64,000 bases of DNA from JACDAN01 sp035776735. GTDB taxonomy: Bacteria > Actinomycetota > Thermoleophilia > Gaiellales > Gaiellaceae. Below are positions 8,044 to 18,738 of this stretch, one piece after another (positions within the stretch are counted from its first letter, which is position 1; the number at the start of each line of letters is the position of its first letter). Below the pieces are notes generated by a model. The model worked only from the letters and a program-made list of their open reading frames with translations. It had not been told where the DNA came from and searched no databases. The stretch covers positions 1-64,000 of the forward strand of contig DASSSO010000021.1 of the NCBI GenBank assembly GCA_035776735.1, read 5' to 3'. The translations under genes were made by a program, and so were the position numbers.

Positions 8044-9877
8044 GCTCGGCCGGCGGCGGCGGCGGAGGAGGCGGGTTCTTCTTCGGCTTCGGCTCGGGCG
8101 GCGGCGCGGGTCGCTTCTTCGTCCCGTACCGGACGAGCGTCGGCTCCGACCGGTAGTAGGACGACCACGTCGTGTCGTACAGGAGCTTGCCGCCCGCCGT
8201 GTACACGCGCCGCGTGACGGCGGTCTTCCGCGACGGCTCGCCCACCTCCTCCGTGACCGTCTCGCCGACCCAGATGTTCGGATCCGGGATGCGCTTGACG
8301 GCGGGCGCGCCGGTGACCTCCAGGGGCGCGGTCTCCACCTCGACGCGCCGGTCGACCGGCGTCCCGTAGAGGTTCACGGTCAGCTCGGTGCTGCCGACGA
8401 ACGTGCGGAGGAGCAGCCACCTGTCGGTGTCGTTCTGGAACTTCAGGTCGAGATCGGGGTAGTTGACGGTGGCGTCACGGCCCTGGGGATAGTGCGAGAT
8501 GTAGAGCGCGTGGTTCGTCCGCGAGGTGATCGAGAGGCCCGCCTCGAAAGCCGCGTTGAAGACGGTCGTCGAGACCTGGCAGACGCCGCCGCCGATTCCG
8601 TTCTGCAGCTCGCCGTTGATGATCACCGGCGCCTCGCGGAAGCCCCGCTCTGGCGAGCGCTCGCCGGTCGTCTGGTTGAAGGAGAACTCGGCGCCCGGGG
8701 GGATCAGCGCCCCGTCCACGAGCTGTGCGACGAGCCGGACGTTGTGCAGCCGGTTCGGGTCGCCGCCGTACGTCGTCGTGTAGCCGCCGACGAGCCCCGT
8801 GATCCCCATCGCCCTCGCCTCGCGTGTCGTCCGCTCCGGCGCTGCCTTCGCGACCACGAGGCGGGCGGTCCGGTCCGTCGGCGACAGCGCGGCCGCGAGA
8901 ATCGCCTTCTTCGCGGCCTCGACGTCGAGCCGGAGGCCGGGCAGCGACGGCTTGACCGTCACCTCGCCGCCGGTCACGACGAACGCGGCGTCGCGCGGCG
9001 GCCGGCCGACGCTCCCGCCGAGCTTCTCGAAGTAGGCATCCGCCTTCGGGCCGCCGAGCGCGAGCGTGGTCGCGCCCTTCTCGGGGAGGTCGAGCAGCGT
9101 CGCGATCCGCCACCGCGGCATCCGCCAGCGCGTCTCCCCGCGGACCAGGCGGACGGGCCCGGAGACCGCCGTCCGCGCCTGCGCGAGCACCGGGGAGAGA
9201 TCGGACGCGGTCACGTCGGGCTGGGTGATCTCGACCGGGAGGACGACAGGAGCCCGATCGAAGGCGACGAGCGCGCTCATCATCACGCGGGCGGCGGCCT
9301 CGCGGTCCAGCGTCCGCCCGGTCGCTCCGCGGACGAGCTGCGGCTGGATCCCCTTCAGCCTGAGCGCTGCCTGACGCTCGGGACGGTCGATTCGCCGCGC
9401 GAGCGTGTTGAGCCTGTACTCGAGCAACGCGTCGGACGCGCTGGCCGGCGGCGTGATGTCGCCGCCGAAGAACCGCTGCCCGAGGCGGCGCAGGCCACGA
9501 ACCGGCCCGAAGCCGTCACCTTGGCTGCGGGCGGTCTCGACGGCTCCCTTCCAGTCGACCGCAAGCACCACCTCGTTGGGGCGGATCTTGAACTCGCGCG
9601 GGCCCGCGGTGAAGGTGACGGGCATGCGTCGCAGCTCCTCGTAGCGCTGCTCCAGCCGCCGCACGGCCTCGCCGGCCGTCAATCCGCCGACGGGCATGCC
9701 CGCGACGGTCGTTCCGGCGGGAAGCTTCTCGGGAGAGCCCGCGAAGATCAGCCCGAGCGCAAGCGCCCCGAGGACGAGTGCGACGGCGGCGACGAGGGAC
9801 CACTGGAAGGCAAGCCGCCTTCGGGCAGCGCGCTTTCGGCGGAGATACACCGCCCGGGAACCGGCCTCCGCGTACAA
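8012..9877 (-). CDS. VanW family protein, membrane anchored, proline-rich tail
   Basis: VanW/YoaR-type proteins are cell-envelope proteins linked to peptidoglycan. A transmembrane anchor lies near residues 25-48. Peptidoglycan-binding-like repeats (two YoaR-like regions) follow to about residue 330. The VanW domain has PGAEFSFNQTTGERSPERGF and GIGGGVCQVSTTVFNAAF. The C-terminus is a proline/lysine-rich tail with eight consecutive prolines. The start is TTG 9877; GTG at 9850 is an alternative. Confidence 0.85.
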   Translation of the reverse strand: MYAEAGSRAVYLRRKRAARRRLAFQWSLVAAVALVLGALALGLIFAGSPEKLPAGTTVAGMPVGGLTAGEAVRRLEQRYEELRRMPVTFTAGPREFKIRPNEVVLAVDWKGAVETARSQGDGFGPVRGLRRLGQRFFGGDITPPASASDALLEYRLNTLARRIDRPERQAALRLKGIQPQLVRGATGRTLDREAAARVMMSALVAFDRAPVVLPVEITQPDVTASDLSPVLAQARTAVSGPVRLVRGETRWRMPRWRIATLLDLPEKGATTLALGGPKADAYFEKLGGSVGRPPRDAAFVVTGGEVTVKPSLPGLRLDVEAAKKAILAAALSPTDRTARLVVAKAAPERTTREARAMGITGLVGGYTTTYGGDPNRLHNVRLVAQLVDGALIPPGAEFSFNQTTGERSPERGFREAPVIINGELQNGIGGGVCQVSTTVFNAAFEAGLSITSRTNHALYISHYPQGRDATVNYPDLDLKFQNDTDRWLLLRTFVGSTELTVNLYGTPVDRRVEVETAPLEVTGAPAVKRIPDPNIWVGETVTEEVGEPSRKTAVTRRVYTAGGKLLYDTTWSSYYRSEPTLVRYGTKKRPAPPPEPKPKKNPPPPPPPPAEPTAEQPLPPQ

Positions 9878-9888
9878 CGCCGCTCAGT

Positions 9889-11037
9889 CTACCCATGGGC
9901 CTGGTCGGCAAATTTCGCAATCTGCCGGGCTGCGATCTCCCTCTGGATCTCAGACGTTCCTTCGACAATCTGGAAGACCTTCGCGTCGCGCAACCACTTC
10001 TCGACGGGGTGGTCGCGCATAACGCCGGCGCCGCCGAGCACCTGCACCGCCTCGGTGGTCACCCGCATCGCCATGTCGGCCGCGTAGGCCTTCGCGTACG
10101 AGCCGAGCAGGCTCGCGTCCCCGCCGCGGTCGAGGGCCCCGCACGCGCGCCAGACGAGCAGCCGCGCGGCCTCGATCTCCATCCCCATGTCCGCGAGCTT
10201 GAAGGAGACGCCCTGGCGGGCGATCAGCGGGCGGCCGAACGTCTGCCGTTCCCCCGCGTACGCCGCGGCGTGCTCGAATGCCGCCCTGGCGAGGCCGACG
10301 GCGGCGGCAGCGACCTGCGGGCGCGAGGCCTGGAAGAAGTCGAGCGCGAGCTCCCAACCCTGCCCCTCGTCCCCGAGCAGCCGGTCGGCGGGGATTCGCG
10401 CCTCCTCCAGGACGAGCGAACCCGTGTACGAGGCCCGGAGGCCAAGCTTCGCCTCCTTCCGGCCGGCCGAGACCCCGGGATCGCCGCGCTCGACGAGGAA
10501 GGCCGAGACGCGGTCGTCGACCTTCGCGAAGACGACGGTCAGCTCGGCGACGCCGCCGTTCGTCAGGTAGCACTTCTCGCCGCTCATCACGTAGTCCTCG
10601 CCGTCCCGCCGGGCAGTCGCCCGCATCGCGGCGAGATCGGTCCCGGCGTGCGGCTCGGTGAAGCCGATGGCGGCGAGGACGCCCTCCTCCGACGCGAGCC
10701 GCCGGAGGTAGCGCTCCCGCTGCGCCTCGGTCCCGGCCTGCAGCAGCGGCCGCACCGGGAACATCGTCGCCTGGATCGTCGCGGCCAGCCCGGCGCAGCC
10801 CCACGAGAGCTCCTCGGCGACGAGCGCCGCGGTGACCGCGTCGACGCCTCCACCACCGTATTCGGCCGGGATCGCGTAGGAGGTGAGCCCGGCGCGCGCC
10901 GCCTTCGCGAGCAGGTCGGGCGGGAAGTCCTCCTTCTCGTCCCACTCCCGGGCGATCGGCCGCAGCTCCCGCTCCGCGAACTCGTGCGCGAGCCGCCGGA
11001 GCTCGCGCTGCTCGTCGGTGGGCTCGAAACCGATCAT
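9889..11037 (-). CDS. acyl-CoA dehydrogenase
   Basis: FAD enzymes of this family oxidise acyl-CoA to enoyl-CoA. Conserved elements: FTPTDEQRELRRLA-like N-terminus, GFTEPHAGTDLA (FAD/substrate loop), CYLTNGGVAELTVVFAK, RQTFGRPLIARQGV, and VLGGAGVMRDHPVEKWLRDA before IVEGTSEIQR, where the catalytic Glu lies. At 382 residues it is full length. It overlaps the propeller-protein gene downstream by the ATGA rule. The chain-length preference is unknown. Confidence 0.92.
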   Translation of the reverse strand: MIGFEPTDEQRELRRLAHEFAERELRPIAREWDEKEDFPPDLLAKAARAGLTSYAIPAEYGGGGVDAVTAALVAEELSWGCAGLAATIQATMFPVRPLLQAGTEAQRERYLRRLASEEGVLAAIGFTEPHAGTDLAAMRATARRDGEDYVMSGEKCYLTNGGVAELTVVFAKVDDRVSAFLVERGDPGVSAGRKEAKLGLRASYTGSLVLEEARIPADRLLGDEGQGWELALDFFQASRPQVAAAAVGLARAAFEHAAAYAGERQTFGRPLIARQGVSFKLADMGMEIEAARLLVWRACGALDRGGDASLLGSYAKAYAADMAMRVTTEAVQVLGGAGVMRDHPVEKWLRDAKVFQIVEGTSEIQREIAARQIAKFADQAHG

Positions 11038-12008
11038 GCTGCTACTGCGAGCGCGTGGAGCCGCTCGATCGGGTCCCCGCGAAGCTCGAGCGGCTGCCAG
11101 TCGGTGCCGTCGAGGATGCGGCCGTCCGAGAGCGCCGCGAACAGCCGGCCGTCCGGCGAGAAGGCGAGCGCGTACGGCATGGCCGGGCCCGGGTCGGCGA
11201 CCTCCTCCCAGGGCTCCTCGCCCTGCTTGCGGTAGATGCGGGCCTGCGCGTCGCGCCCGCCGTGCGCCGCGTATGGTCCGGTGCTCGCGCTCACGAACCA
11301 GACGCGGTGATCCGCCGGGGCGCAGGCGACCGACCAGGTGTAGTCCCTGTCGCGGCCGTCATCCGCGGGGGCCCAGGTCTGGCCGCCGTCGGCGCTCCAG
11401 GCCGAGCCGCCGCCGCCCGCCTCGTACGCGCGGCCGGGCTCGTGCGGGTGCCACGCGAGGGAGTGGACGTCGCGCTGCGCGCCGGGCCGATGGTCCTGCC
11501 AGGTCTCGCCGCCGTCCGTCGAGCGCATGAGCCCGCCGAGCTCGATGCCGACGAGCAGCAGGGCGGCGTCGTGCGGGCTGGGGGCGATCCAGCGGACGTG
11601 CGAGGTCCACGGTCTCGGCGGGAAGCTCCAGGTCGGGCGGGAGGGAAGCTCGAGCAGGGCGTCGAGCGCGCGCCAGGAGTCGCCGCCGTCGTCGCTCCGG
11701 AACAGCCGGCTCGGCTCGCAGCCCGCGTAGACCGCGCCGTCCGCGGCGGAGACGGCGACCGAGAAGACGTCCCGCTCCGGAAGCTCGACGTCCTCCCAGG
11801 TCTCGCCGGCGTCACGCGTCCGCCTGACGCCGTGTCCCCTCAGGCCGGCGAAGACCGTGTCCGGGTCGGTCGGGTCGACGGCGAGGCACTGCGCGGCGCT
11901 GCCCGGAAGGAAGACCTCGGCGCGCCACGCCCCGTTCGTCTCGTCGAGGCGAGCGACCGAATCGCCGGTGGCCGCCCACAGCCTCAAAGCTCTCTCCGGG
12001 ACGACCAC
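11034..12008 (-). CDS. BNR/sialidase-like beta-propeller protein
   Basis: Repeated Asp-box motifs (TRDAGETWEDV, SDDGGDSWRAL, STDGGETWQDH, SADGGQTWAP) identify a beta-propeller of the BNR/VPS10 type, as in exo-sialidases and photosystem-stability-like proteins. No signal peptide is seen, so it is probably cytoplasmic and of unknown function. Starts are ambiguous: GTG 12008 follows GGAGGA, TTG 11987 follows GGAGAG, and ATG 12062 lies inside a palindrome and lacks a ribosome site. I use 12008. Confidence 0.75.
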   Translation of the reverse strand: MVVPERALRLWAATGDSVARLDETNGAWRAEVFLPGSAAQCLAVDPTDPDTVFAGLRGHGVRRTRDAGETWEDVELPERDVFSVAVSAADGAVYAGCEPSRLFRSDDGGDSWRALDALLELPSRPTWSFPPRPWTSHVRWIAPSPHDAALLLVGIELGGLMRSTDGGETWQDHRPGAQRDVHSLAWHPHEPGRAYEAGGGGSAWSADGGQTWAPADDGRDRDYTWSVACAPADHRVWFVSASTGPYAAHGGRDAQARIYRKQGEEPWEEVADPGPAMPYALAFSPDGRLFAALSDGRILDGTDWQPLELRGDPIERLHALAVAA

Positions 12009-12054
12009 GCGTCCTCCGGGCTTGTCGGGTGAGTGCGCTGCAAGGACGCAGGGA

Positions 12055-12079
12055 GTGTCCATAGCAGTGCTATGGACAC
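12055..12079. promoter_or_regulatory. 25-bp perfect palindrome, possible operator
   Basis: Twelve-base arms GTGTCCATAGCA / TGCTATGGACAC surround a single central base. It lies between the SDR gene and the propeller-protein gene, about 45 bases before the likely start of the latter, and looks like a dimeric repressor site rather than a terminator because no T-run follows on either side. Confidence 0.5.
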
Positions 12080-12147
12080 GACTGAGGACGCGGCAGCGTG
12101 CCATCCGGCGAGGTCGGAGGGCACGTGCTTCGTCTCGGAGAGAGCGT

Positions 12148-12967
12148 TCAAAACGTGAAGAGCTCGATGCCGCCGGAGACGTTCAGCTCGATCCCCGTGA
12201 TGTAGCCGGCGAGGTCGGAGCACAGGAAGGCGATCGCGTTCGCGATGTCCTGCGGGTCGCCCGTGCGGCGAAGCGCCGTTCGCCTGACCATCCGCTCGTT
12301 CATCTCGGGGTTGCCGAAGTGAAACGCCTCGGTGCCGATGATGCCCGGGACGATCGCGTTCGCCGTGATCCCGTGGCGCGCCCCCTCGAGCGCCAGCGTC
12401 CTCGTCAGTCCGAGCAGCCCCGCCTTCGTCGTCGAGTAGCTCGCCTGCCCGAAGCCGCCGAGCGTCCCGGCCACGGAGGCCATGTTCACGATCCGGCCCC
12501 AGCCCCGGTCCTTCATGTGCGGCCAGACCGCGCGCGAGCAGTTGAAGGCGCCGGTGAGGTTGACCCGGAGGTCGCGCTCCCACAGCTCGGGCACCTGGTT
12601 CTCGAGCTGGCCGAGGTGGTCGAGCGTCCCGGCGTTGTTCACGAGGATGTCGACCGAGCCGAGCTCCTCCGCTGTGCGGGAGACGACGGCCTCCACCTGG
12701 GTTGCGTCGGTCACGTCGCACTTGAGCGCCAGCGACCGGCGGCCGAGCTGCCGGATCTCCTCGGCCGTCGCCTCGGTCCGGACGAGCCCCCCGGCCGCGG
12801 CGGCCTGCGCCAGCGGGCCGTACGCCTCCGCGGCCGAGTCGTCCGACTCGACGAGGATGTCCGCGATCACGACGTCGGCGCCGGCGCGCGCCAGCGTCAG
12901 CGCGTCGGCACGGCCGAGCCCGCGCGATCCGCCGGTGACGAGGGCGACGCGCCCCTCGAGGTCGATC

Positions 12968-12978
<11 letters not shown>
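12148..12978 (-). CDS. short-chain dehydrogenase/reductase
   Basis: Classical SDR: cofactor loop VTGGSRGLGRA, LVNNAG, the catalytic Ser in NMASVAG, YSTTK with the Tyr-Lys pair (YxxxK) and IVPGIIGTE. A short insertion after the second strand gives 276 residues. GTG 12978 overlaps the upstream acyl-CoA dehydrogenase stop by 11 bases, so both are one transcript. A role in acyl or steroid-like substrate oxidation fits the neighbours but is inferred. Confidence 0.9.
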
Positions 12979-14155
<1,177 letters not shown>

Positions 14156-14170
14156 GGGCGCCATCCTCGG

Positions 14171-14221
14171 ATTGACTGACTAGTCAATCAAGATTGTACT
14201 CCCGTTCGCGACCCGTACACT
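14171..14221. promoter_or_regulatory. bidirectional promoter with palindromic operator
   Basis: Plus strand: TTGTAC (14194-14199), 16 bases, TACACT (14216-14221), start about four bases before the ATG at 14232. Minus strand: GTGTAC (14220-14215), 16 bases, TACAAT (14198-14193). Each -35 overlaps the other strand's -10. The inverted repeat ATTGACT (14171-14177) / AGTCAAT (14182-14188) covers the minus-strand start site and resembles TetR-type operators. Confidence 0.6.
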
Positions 14222-14231
14222 CTCGCCCGGC

Positions 14232-15476
14232 ATGGACTTCGAGCTCACCGACGAGCAGCGGCTGATCCAGGACACGGTCCGCGACTTCGTGGACCGCAAG
14301 GTGCTCCCGAACGCCGTCGAGAACGACATCGAGCACAGGCTCGACATGAGCGTCATCCAGGGAATGGCCGAGCTCGGGCTGTTGGGGATCGTGATCCCCG
14401 AGGAGTACGGCGGCGCCGGCCTCGACTTCGTCGCCGAGGCGCTCTCCTGCGAGGAGATCGAGCGCGGCGAGGCCGCCTTCCGGACGCTGATCTCCGTCCA
14501 CGTCGGCCTCAACTCGCTCTCGCTGCTCCGGTACGCGAGCGAGGAGCAGAAGCAGCGCTACCTCGTCCCGCAGGCGCGCGGCGAGAAGCTCGCCTGCTTC
14601 GGGCTGACCGAGCCGGCCGCCGGGTCCGACGTCGCCTCGATGCGGACGACCGCCCGGCGCGAGGGGGACACCTACGTCCTCAACGGCCAGAAGAACTGGA
14701 TCTCGTACGCGTCGGTGGCCGACCACCAGCTCGTCTTCGCGAAGACGGACCCCGGCGCGAAGCACAAGGGGATCTCGGCTTTCATCGTCGAGCGCGGCTG
14801 GAAGGGCGTCTCGACACGGGACACCGAGCACAAGCTCGGCGTCTGGGCCGGATCGACGGGCGAGCTCTTCTTCGAGAACGTCGAGGTTCCTGCCGAGAAC
14901 CTCGTCGGCGAGGAGGGCCAAGGCTTCGAGATCGCGATGTACGGGCTCGACCAGGGCCGCTTCACGGTCGCCGCCGGCGCGTGCGGCGTGATCCGGGCCT
15001 GCCTCGAGCGGTCGGTGGAGTACGCGCGCGAGCGGGAGACCTTCGGGCAGCCGATCGGCAAGTACCAGTTCGTCCAGGACATGATCGCCGAGATGGTGCT
15101 CGGCTACGAGACGTCGAAGCTGCTCGTCATGCAGGCGGCGTGGATGAAGAACGAGGGCCGGCGCAACACACGCGAGACCTCCCTCGCGAAGTGGCACGCG
15201 ACCGAGTCGGCGTTCAAGGCGGCGCACCTGGCGATCCAGGTGCACGGCGCCTACGGGTACTCGGCCGAGTACGGGATCGAGCGCTACTTCCGCAACGCAC
15301 GGGCGCCGATCATCTACGAGGGCACGACGCAGATCCACAAGCTGATGCAGGCCGAGCACGCGCTCGGCTTCCGGCGCCTGAACGGCCGTGACGGCGACGT
15401 CTCGCCGCTCTGCTCGTGGGCGCCGGCGCTCTCCGGCGTGCACCGCGCGGCCGGCCCAGTGCCGACCGGCGCCTGA
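14232..15476 (+). CDS. acyl-CoA dehydrogenase
   Basis: Full-length acyl-CoA dehydrogenase (414 residues): FGLTEPAAGSDVASMRTTA, NWISYASVADHQLVFAK, ETFGQPIGKYQFVQDM, QVHGAYGYSAEYGIERYFRNAR and IYEGTTQIHK with the catalytic Glu. A ~25-residue tail after the last helix has no known role. The start is near the predicted transcription start, so the mRNA has almost no leader. It probably works in fatty- or branched-chain acyl-CoA breakdown with its divergent partner. Confidence 0.92.
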   Translation: MDFELTDEQRLIQDTVRDFVDRKVLPNAVENDIEHRLDMSVIQGMAELGLLGIVIPEEYGGAGLDFVAEALSCEEIERGEAAFRTLISVHVGLNSLSLLRYASEEQKQRYLVPQARGEKLACFGLTEPAAGSDVASMRTTARREGDTYVLNGQKNWISYASVADHQLVFAKTDPGAKHKGISAFIVERGWKGVSTRDTEHKLGVWAGSTGELFFENVEVPAENLVGEEGQGFEIAMYGLDQGRFTVAAGACGVIRACLERSVEYARERETFGQPIGKYQFVQDMIAEMVLGYETSKLLVMQAAWMKNEGRRNTRETSLAKWHATESAFKAAHLAIQVHGAYGYSAEYGIERYFRNARAPIIYEGTTQIHKLMQAEHALGFRRLNGRDGDVSPLCSWAPALSGVHRAAGPVPTGA

Positions 15477-15482
15477 GCCCTC

Positions 15483-16847
15483 CTACGAGGGCGGCCCGGC
15501 GTCCCAGGCCCGGCGGGCGGCCGACCCGAGCCAACGGCCCTCGGGCTCGACGAGGTCGACGGAGACGATCGCGTCGGGCCGGATGAACCGGCCGTCGAAG
15601 AACGGCCAGCTCTCCGAGGAGATCTGCTCGACGACGTTCTTCGCGTGCTCCTTCGCGTCCGAGCTGGAGTGGAAAGTGCCGATGTCGAGCCGGGCGCCGT
15701 CGACGAGGCGGAGCGCGACCGACCAGATGAGCACCATCTCGCCCTCCTGCTCCGGCGCCGCGGGCGGCGGTGCGGGCGCCGGGGTCTCGGCGACGGGCTC
15801 GGGTACGAACGTCTGCTCGGGGACCGGAGCCGGCTCCGCCGTCGCCACCGGCTGCGCAGGGACTTCGGCCTCGACGGGCGTGAACGAGATCGCGACCGGC
15901 TCGGGAGCGACCTGAGGGACAGCCGGCGTTTCGAAGACCGGCTCCTGCTGGGCCACCGGTTCCGGCTGGGCGACCGGTTCCGGCTGGGCGACCGCCTGCG
16001 GGTGGACAACCGGCTGAGGCTGGAGAGCGGTCTCCGCCGTTCCGAGCCAGAGACCCTCGCCGTTGACCGGCTGCGGCTCCACGACGGGCTGGGGCTCGAC
16101 CGGAGGCGGGGCGACCGGCGCCGTCGGCGTCTCCAGCGCGACGGACGCGACAGGAGCGACAGGAGCGGCGGGCGCGACGGGCTCCACGACGACGACGGGC
16201 GTCGCCGGCGCCGCGGCGGGAGCAGGCTCCGGAACCGGTGCGGCCTGCGGGACTGCGTACGCAGCCTCGATCTGGCGGTGCAGCGCATCCCGGGCGGCCA
16301 CGACGAGGTGCGGCTCGCAGTTCAGCGCCCGGCGCACGTTCTCGACCACGAGGTCGTTCGACGGATCGGCGACGGCGACGACCGGCAGGCCGTCCTGGAA
16401 GCCGATCGGCAGGACGCTGTGGAGCCGGGCCTTCTCCACGGGCAGCAGCTGCACGGCGGCCGGGTCGATCGCGGCGGAGTCGAGCTGGACGAACGGCAGA
16501 CCCTTCTGGCCGGCGAGCAGCCGGCCGAGGTCGGTCTCGGAGACGAGCCCGCGCTCGAGCAGCACCTCGCCGAGCCGCTTGCCGCGGTGCATCCCGTCCT
16601 GGAGCGCCTCCTCGAGCTGCTCCTCGGTCAGGAGTCCCTCCCGGAAGATCAGCGTCCCGAGCGGCACGTCGCGCATGTCGGAGACGGGGACCGGCGCCGC
16701 CGGCGTCTCGACCGGCGCCGCCACGGGCGCCTGGACGAGCGGCTCGACCGGAGCCGGTGGAGTGAGCGTCAGGGGCGTGAGGGGGACTTCCGGCGCGGGC
16801 GCGGGCGCCTGGCCGAGATTGGGATCTCCGAACTCCGCAGTAGACAT
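15483..16847 (-). CDS. MshEN (GspE N-terminal) domain protein of the pilus block
   Basis: The 454-residue protein has an MshEN/T2SSE-N domain (about 60-210: LGTLIFREGLLTEEQLEEAL, LGEVLLERGLVSETDLGRLL). This fold binds c-di-GMP in some pilus ATPases. There is no ATPase domain. A long Pro/Val/Glu-rich low-complexity linker with repeated QPEPVA units follows, then a C-terminal ~80-residue domain of unknown function. The ATG at 16847 follows GAGGAAGG. It lies next to pilB, so a regulatory or adaptor role in pilus assembly is likely. Confidence 0.75.
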   Translation of the reverse strand: MSTAEFGDPNLGQAPAPAPEVPLTPLTLTPPAPVEPLVQAPVAAPVETPAAPVPVSDMRDVPLGTLIFREGLLTEEQLEEALQDGMHRGKRLGEVLLERGLVSETDLGRLLAGQKGLPFVQLDSAAIDPAAVQLLPVEKARLHSVLPIGFQDGLPVVAVADPSNDLVVENVRRALNCEPHLVVAARDALHRQIEAAYAVPQAAPVPEPAPAAAPATPVVVVEPVAPAAPVAPVASVALETPTAPVAPPPVEPQPVVEPQPVNGEGLWLGTAETALQPQPVVHPQAVAQPEPVAQPEPVAQQEPVFETPAVPQVAPEPVAISFTPVEAEVPAQPVATAEPAPVPEQTFVPEPVAETPAPAPPPAAPEQEGEMVLIWSVALRLVDGARLDIGTFHSSSDAKEHAKNVVEQISSESWPFFDGRFIRPDAIVSVDLVEPEGRWLGSAARRAWDAGPPS

Positions 16848-16944
16848 GCCTTCCTCTCTCTGAAGCAGGTGTGGGCCGACCGGATCCGTATCGGCGGCCC
16901 AGTTGGGGGCGCCGTCACTCGAACGAGGGATGCCGGAGGGATCG

Positions 16945-18738
16945 TCAGACGAGAACACGGCTCAACTCCTCCAAGGACGTGATGCCCGCCGCGACCTTCG
17001 CGAGGCCGTCGTCCCAGAGCGTCCGCATGCCGCCTTCCATCGCGGCCCGCTCGATGTCCTCGCGGCTTGCGCGGGCGACGGCGAGCGACTCGAGCTCCTC
17101 CGTCATCACGAGCAGCTGGTAGACCCCGATCCGGCCGCGATAGCCGGAGTGGCCGCAGCGTGGGCAGCCGCGCTTGCGGTAGAACGCCGAGCCGTCAGAG
17201 GCGGCCGCGACCTCCGGGGAGACGCGGTTGCGAAGCAGCTCGTCGATCGACGGGCTGTACATCTCGCAACAGTGCGGGCACAGCTTCCGCGCCAGACGCT
17301 GAGCGAGCACGGCGGAGACCGCAGAGCCGGTGAGGAACGGCTCGACACCCATCTCGTTCAAGCGGGTGATCGCGCCCGGCGCGTCGTTCGTGTGCAGGGA
17401 CGAGAGGACGAAGTGGCCGGTGAGCGCGGCCTCGATCGAGATCTTGGCCGTCTCCGTGTCGCGGATCTCGCCGACCATGACGACGTCGGGGTCGGCGCGG
17501 AGGATCGAGCGCAGCGCCGACGCGAAGGTGAGACCGGCCTTGATGTTGATCTGGATCTGGCTGACGCCCGGCAGGCGGTACTCCACGGGATCCTCGACCG
17601 TGACGATGTTGATCTCCGGCCGGTGGATCTCGGTGAGCGCCGAGTAAAGCGTCGTCGACTTGCCCGAGCCCGTCGGTCCCGTCACGAGCAGCGCGCCGCC
17701 CGGCTTGTTGATGATCTCCTGGAGCGTGTTCCGCATGCCCTCCTCGAGGCCGAGCTCCTCGAGCGTCGGGGCGGTCTTGGATTTGTCCAGGAGGCGCATG
17801 GCGATCTTCTCGCCGTCCACGGTCGGCAGGGTCGCGACGCGGATGTCGAGCAGCCGCCCGGCGGCTGCCGCGCTCAGCGAGATGCGCCCGTCCTGTGGTT
17901 TGCGCCGCTCGGCGATGTCGAGCTTGGCGAGCACCTTGAGACGTGTGATCACGCCCGCCGTCATCCGCTTGGGCACACGCTGCACCTCGTGCATGACGCC
18001 GTCTGTCCGGAACCGGACGACGAGCGCGTCGGCCTGGGGCTCGAAGTGGACGTCGGAGGCGCCCTCCTCGGCGGCCTGGAAGATGATCGAGTTGACGAGG
18101 CGGACGAGTGGAGCGTCCGAGATGCCGTCCTCGGCCTCGAGGTCGTCCGCCTCCTCTTCCTCCTCGGGGACGAGCTCGTCCTCCTCGCCTTCGAGCATCG
18201 CGCGGGCGCCGAAGGCCTCGGCCGCGCGTGCGAGCCGCTTCACCTCGGCGAGGATGTCCTCCTTCGAGGCGACGGCGAGCGCGAGTGGCAGGCGGGTCGC
18301 GAGCTTCAGCTCGTCGATCGCGTTCACGTTCTGCGGGTCCGCGATCGCGACCCGAAGGAGGCCGTTCTCGATCGCGTACGGGACCGCCACGATTCGTTCG
18401 AGGACGTGGAGCGGGATCTCCCTCGCCGCGTCGGCGGACACGCCGACCTCGAGCAGGTCGACGACCGGCATTCCGAAGCGGGCCGACAGCGCGCTCGCGA
18501 CGCGCTCCGGCGCCGCGAGCCCCTCGTCGACGAGCGCTTGCGCAAACGAGCTGGTCTTGGCGGCGGATCGTGCGAGCGTGACGTCCGCGGGCGAGAGCAG
18601 GCCGGTCTGCTCGACAACGTCGGCGACCAGCTCCGAGACCGCGTTCACCGGGAACGCAGGCCGAAGCGGGCCCGCATCCGGGGGCCCGGTCTCCTCCGCC
18701 GCAGGAGCCCGCAGTTGAGCTGGCCGATCCAACTCCAT
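16945..18738 (-). CDS. pilB: type IV pilus assembly ATPase PilB (GspE family)
   Basis: PilB powers pilin polymerisation at the inner membrane. The 597-residue sequence has an N-terminal MshEN-like domain, Walker A GPTGSGKSTTLYSAL, the Asp box and Walker B (SILRADPDVVMVGEIRD), the His box LSSLHTNDAP, and the tetracysteine zinc motif (CPHC and CPRC, about 20 residues apart). All catalytic elements are intact. The ATG at 18738 starts it. Confidence 0.93.
   Translation of the reverse strand: MELDRPAQLRAPAAEETGPPDAGPLRPAFPVNAVSELVADVVEQTGLLSPADVTLARSAAKTSSFAQALVDEGLAAPERVASALSARFGMPVVDLLEVGVSADAAREIPLHVLERIVAVPYAIENGLLRVAIADPQNVNAIDELKLATRLPLALAVASKEDILAEVKRLARAAEAFGARAMLEGEEDELVPEEEEEADDLEAEDGISDAPLVRLVNSIIFQAAEEGASDVHFEPQADALVVRFRTDGVMHEVQRVPKRMTAGVITRLKVLAKLDIAERRKPQDGRISLSAAAAGRLLDIRVATLPTVDGEKIAMRLLDKSKTAPTLEELGLEEGMRNTLQEIINKPGGALLVTGPTGSGKSTTLYSALTEIHRPEINIVTVEDPVEYRLPGVSQIQINIKAGLTFASALRSILRADPDVVMVGEIRDTETAKISIEAALTGHFVLSSLHTNDAPGAITRLNEMGVEPFLTGSAVSAVLAQRLARKLCPHCCEMYSPSIDELLRNRVSPEVAAASDGSAFYRKRGCPRCGHSGYRGRIGVYQLLVMTEELESLAVARASREDIERAAMEGGMRTLWDDGLAKVAAGITSLEELSRVLV

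Noticed and set aside
8055..8100. GGCGGCGGC-rich stretch as a possible repeat or origin
   Set aside because: It encodes the proline-rich tail of the VanW protein.
15780..16220. Tandem repeat array in the MshEN protein gene
   Set aside because: The periodicity is low-complexity Pro/Gln/Val/Glu coding sequence, not an independent repeat or CRISPR.
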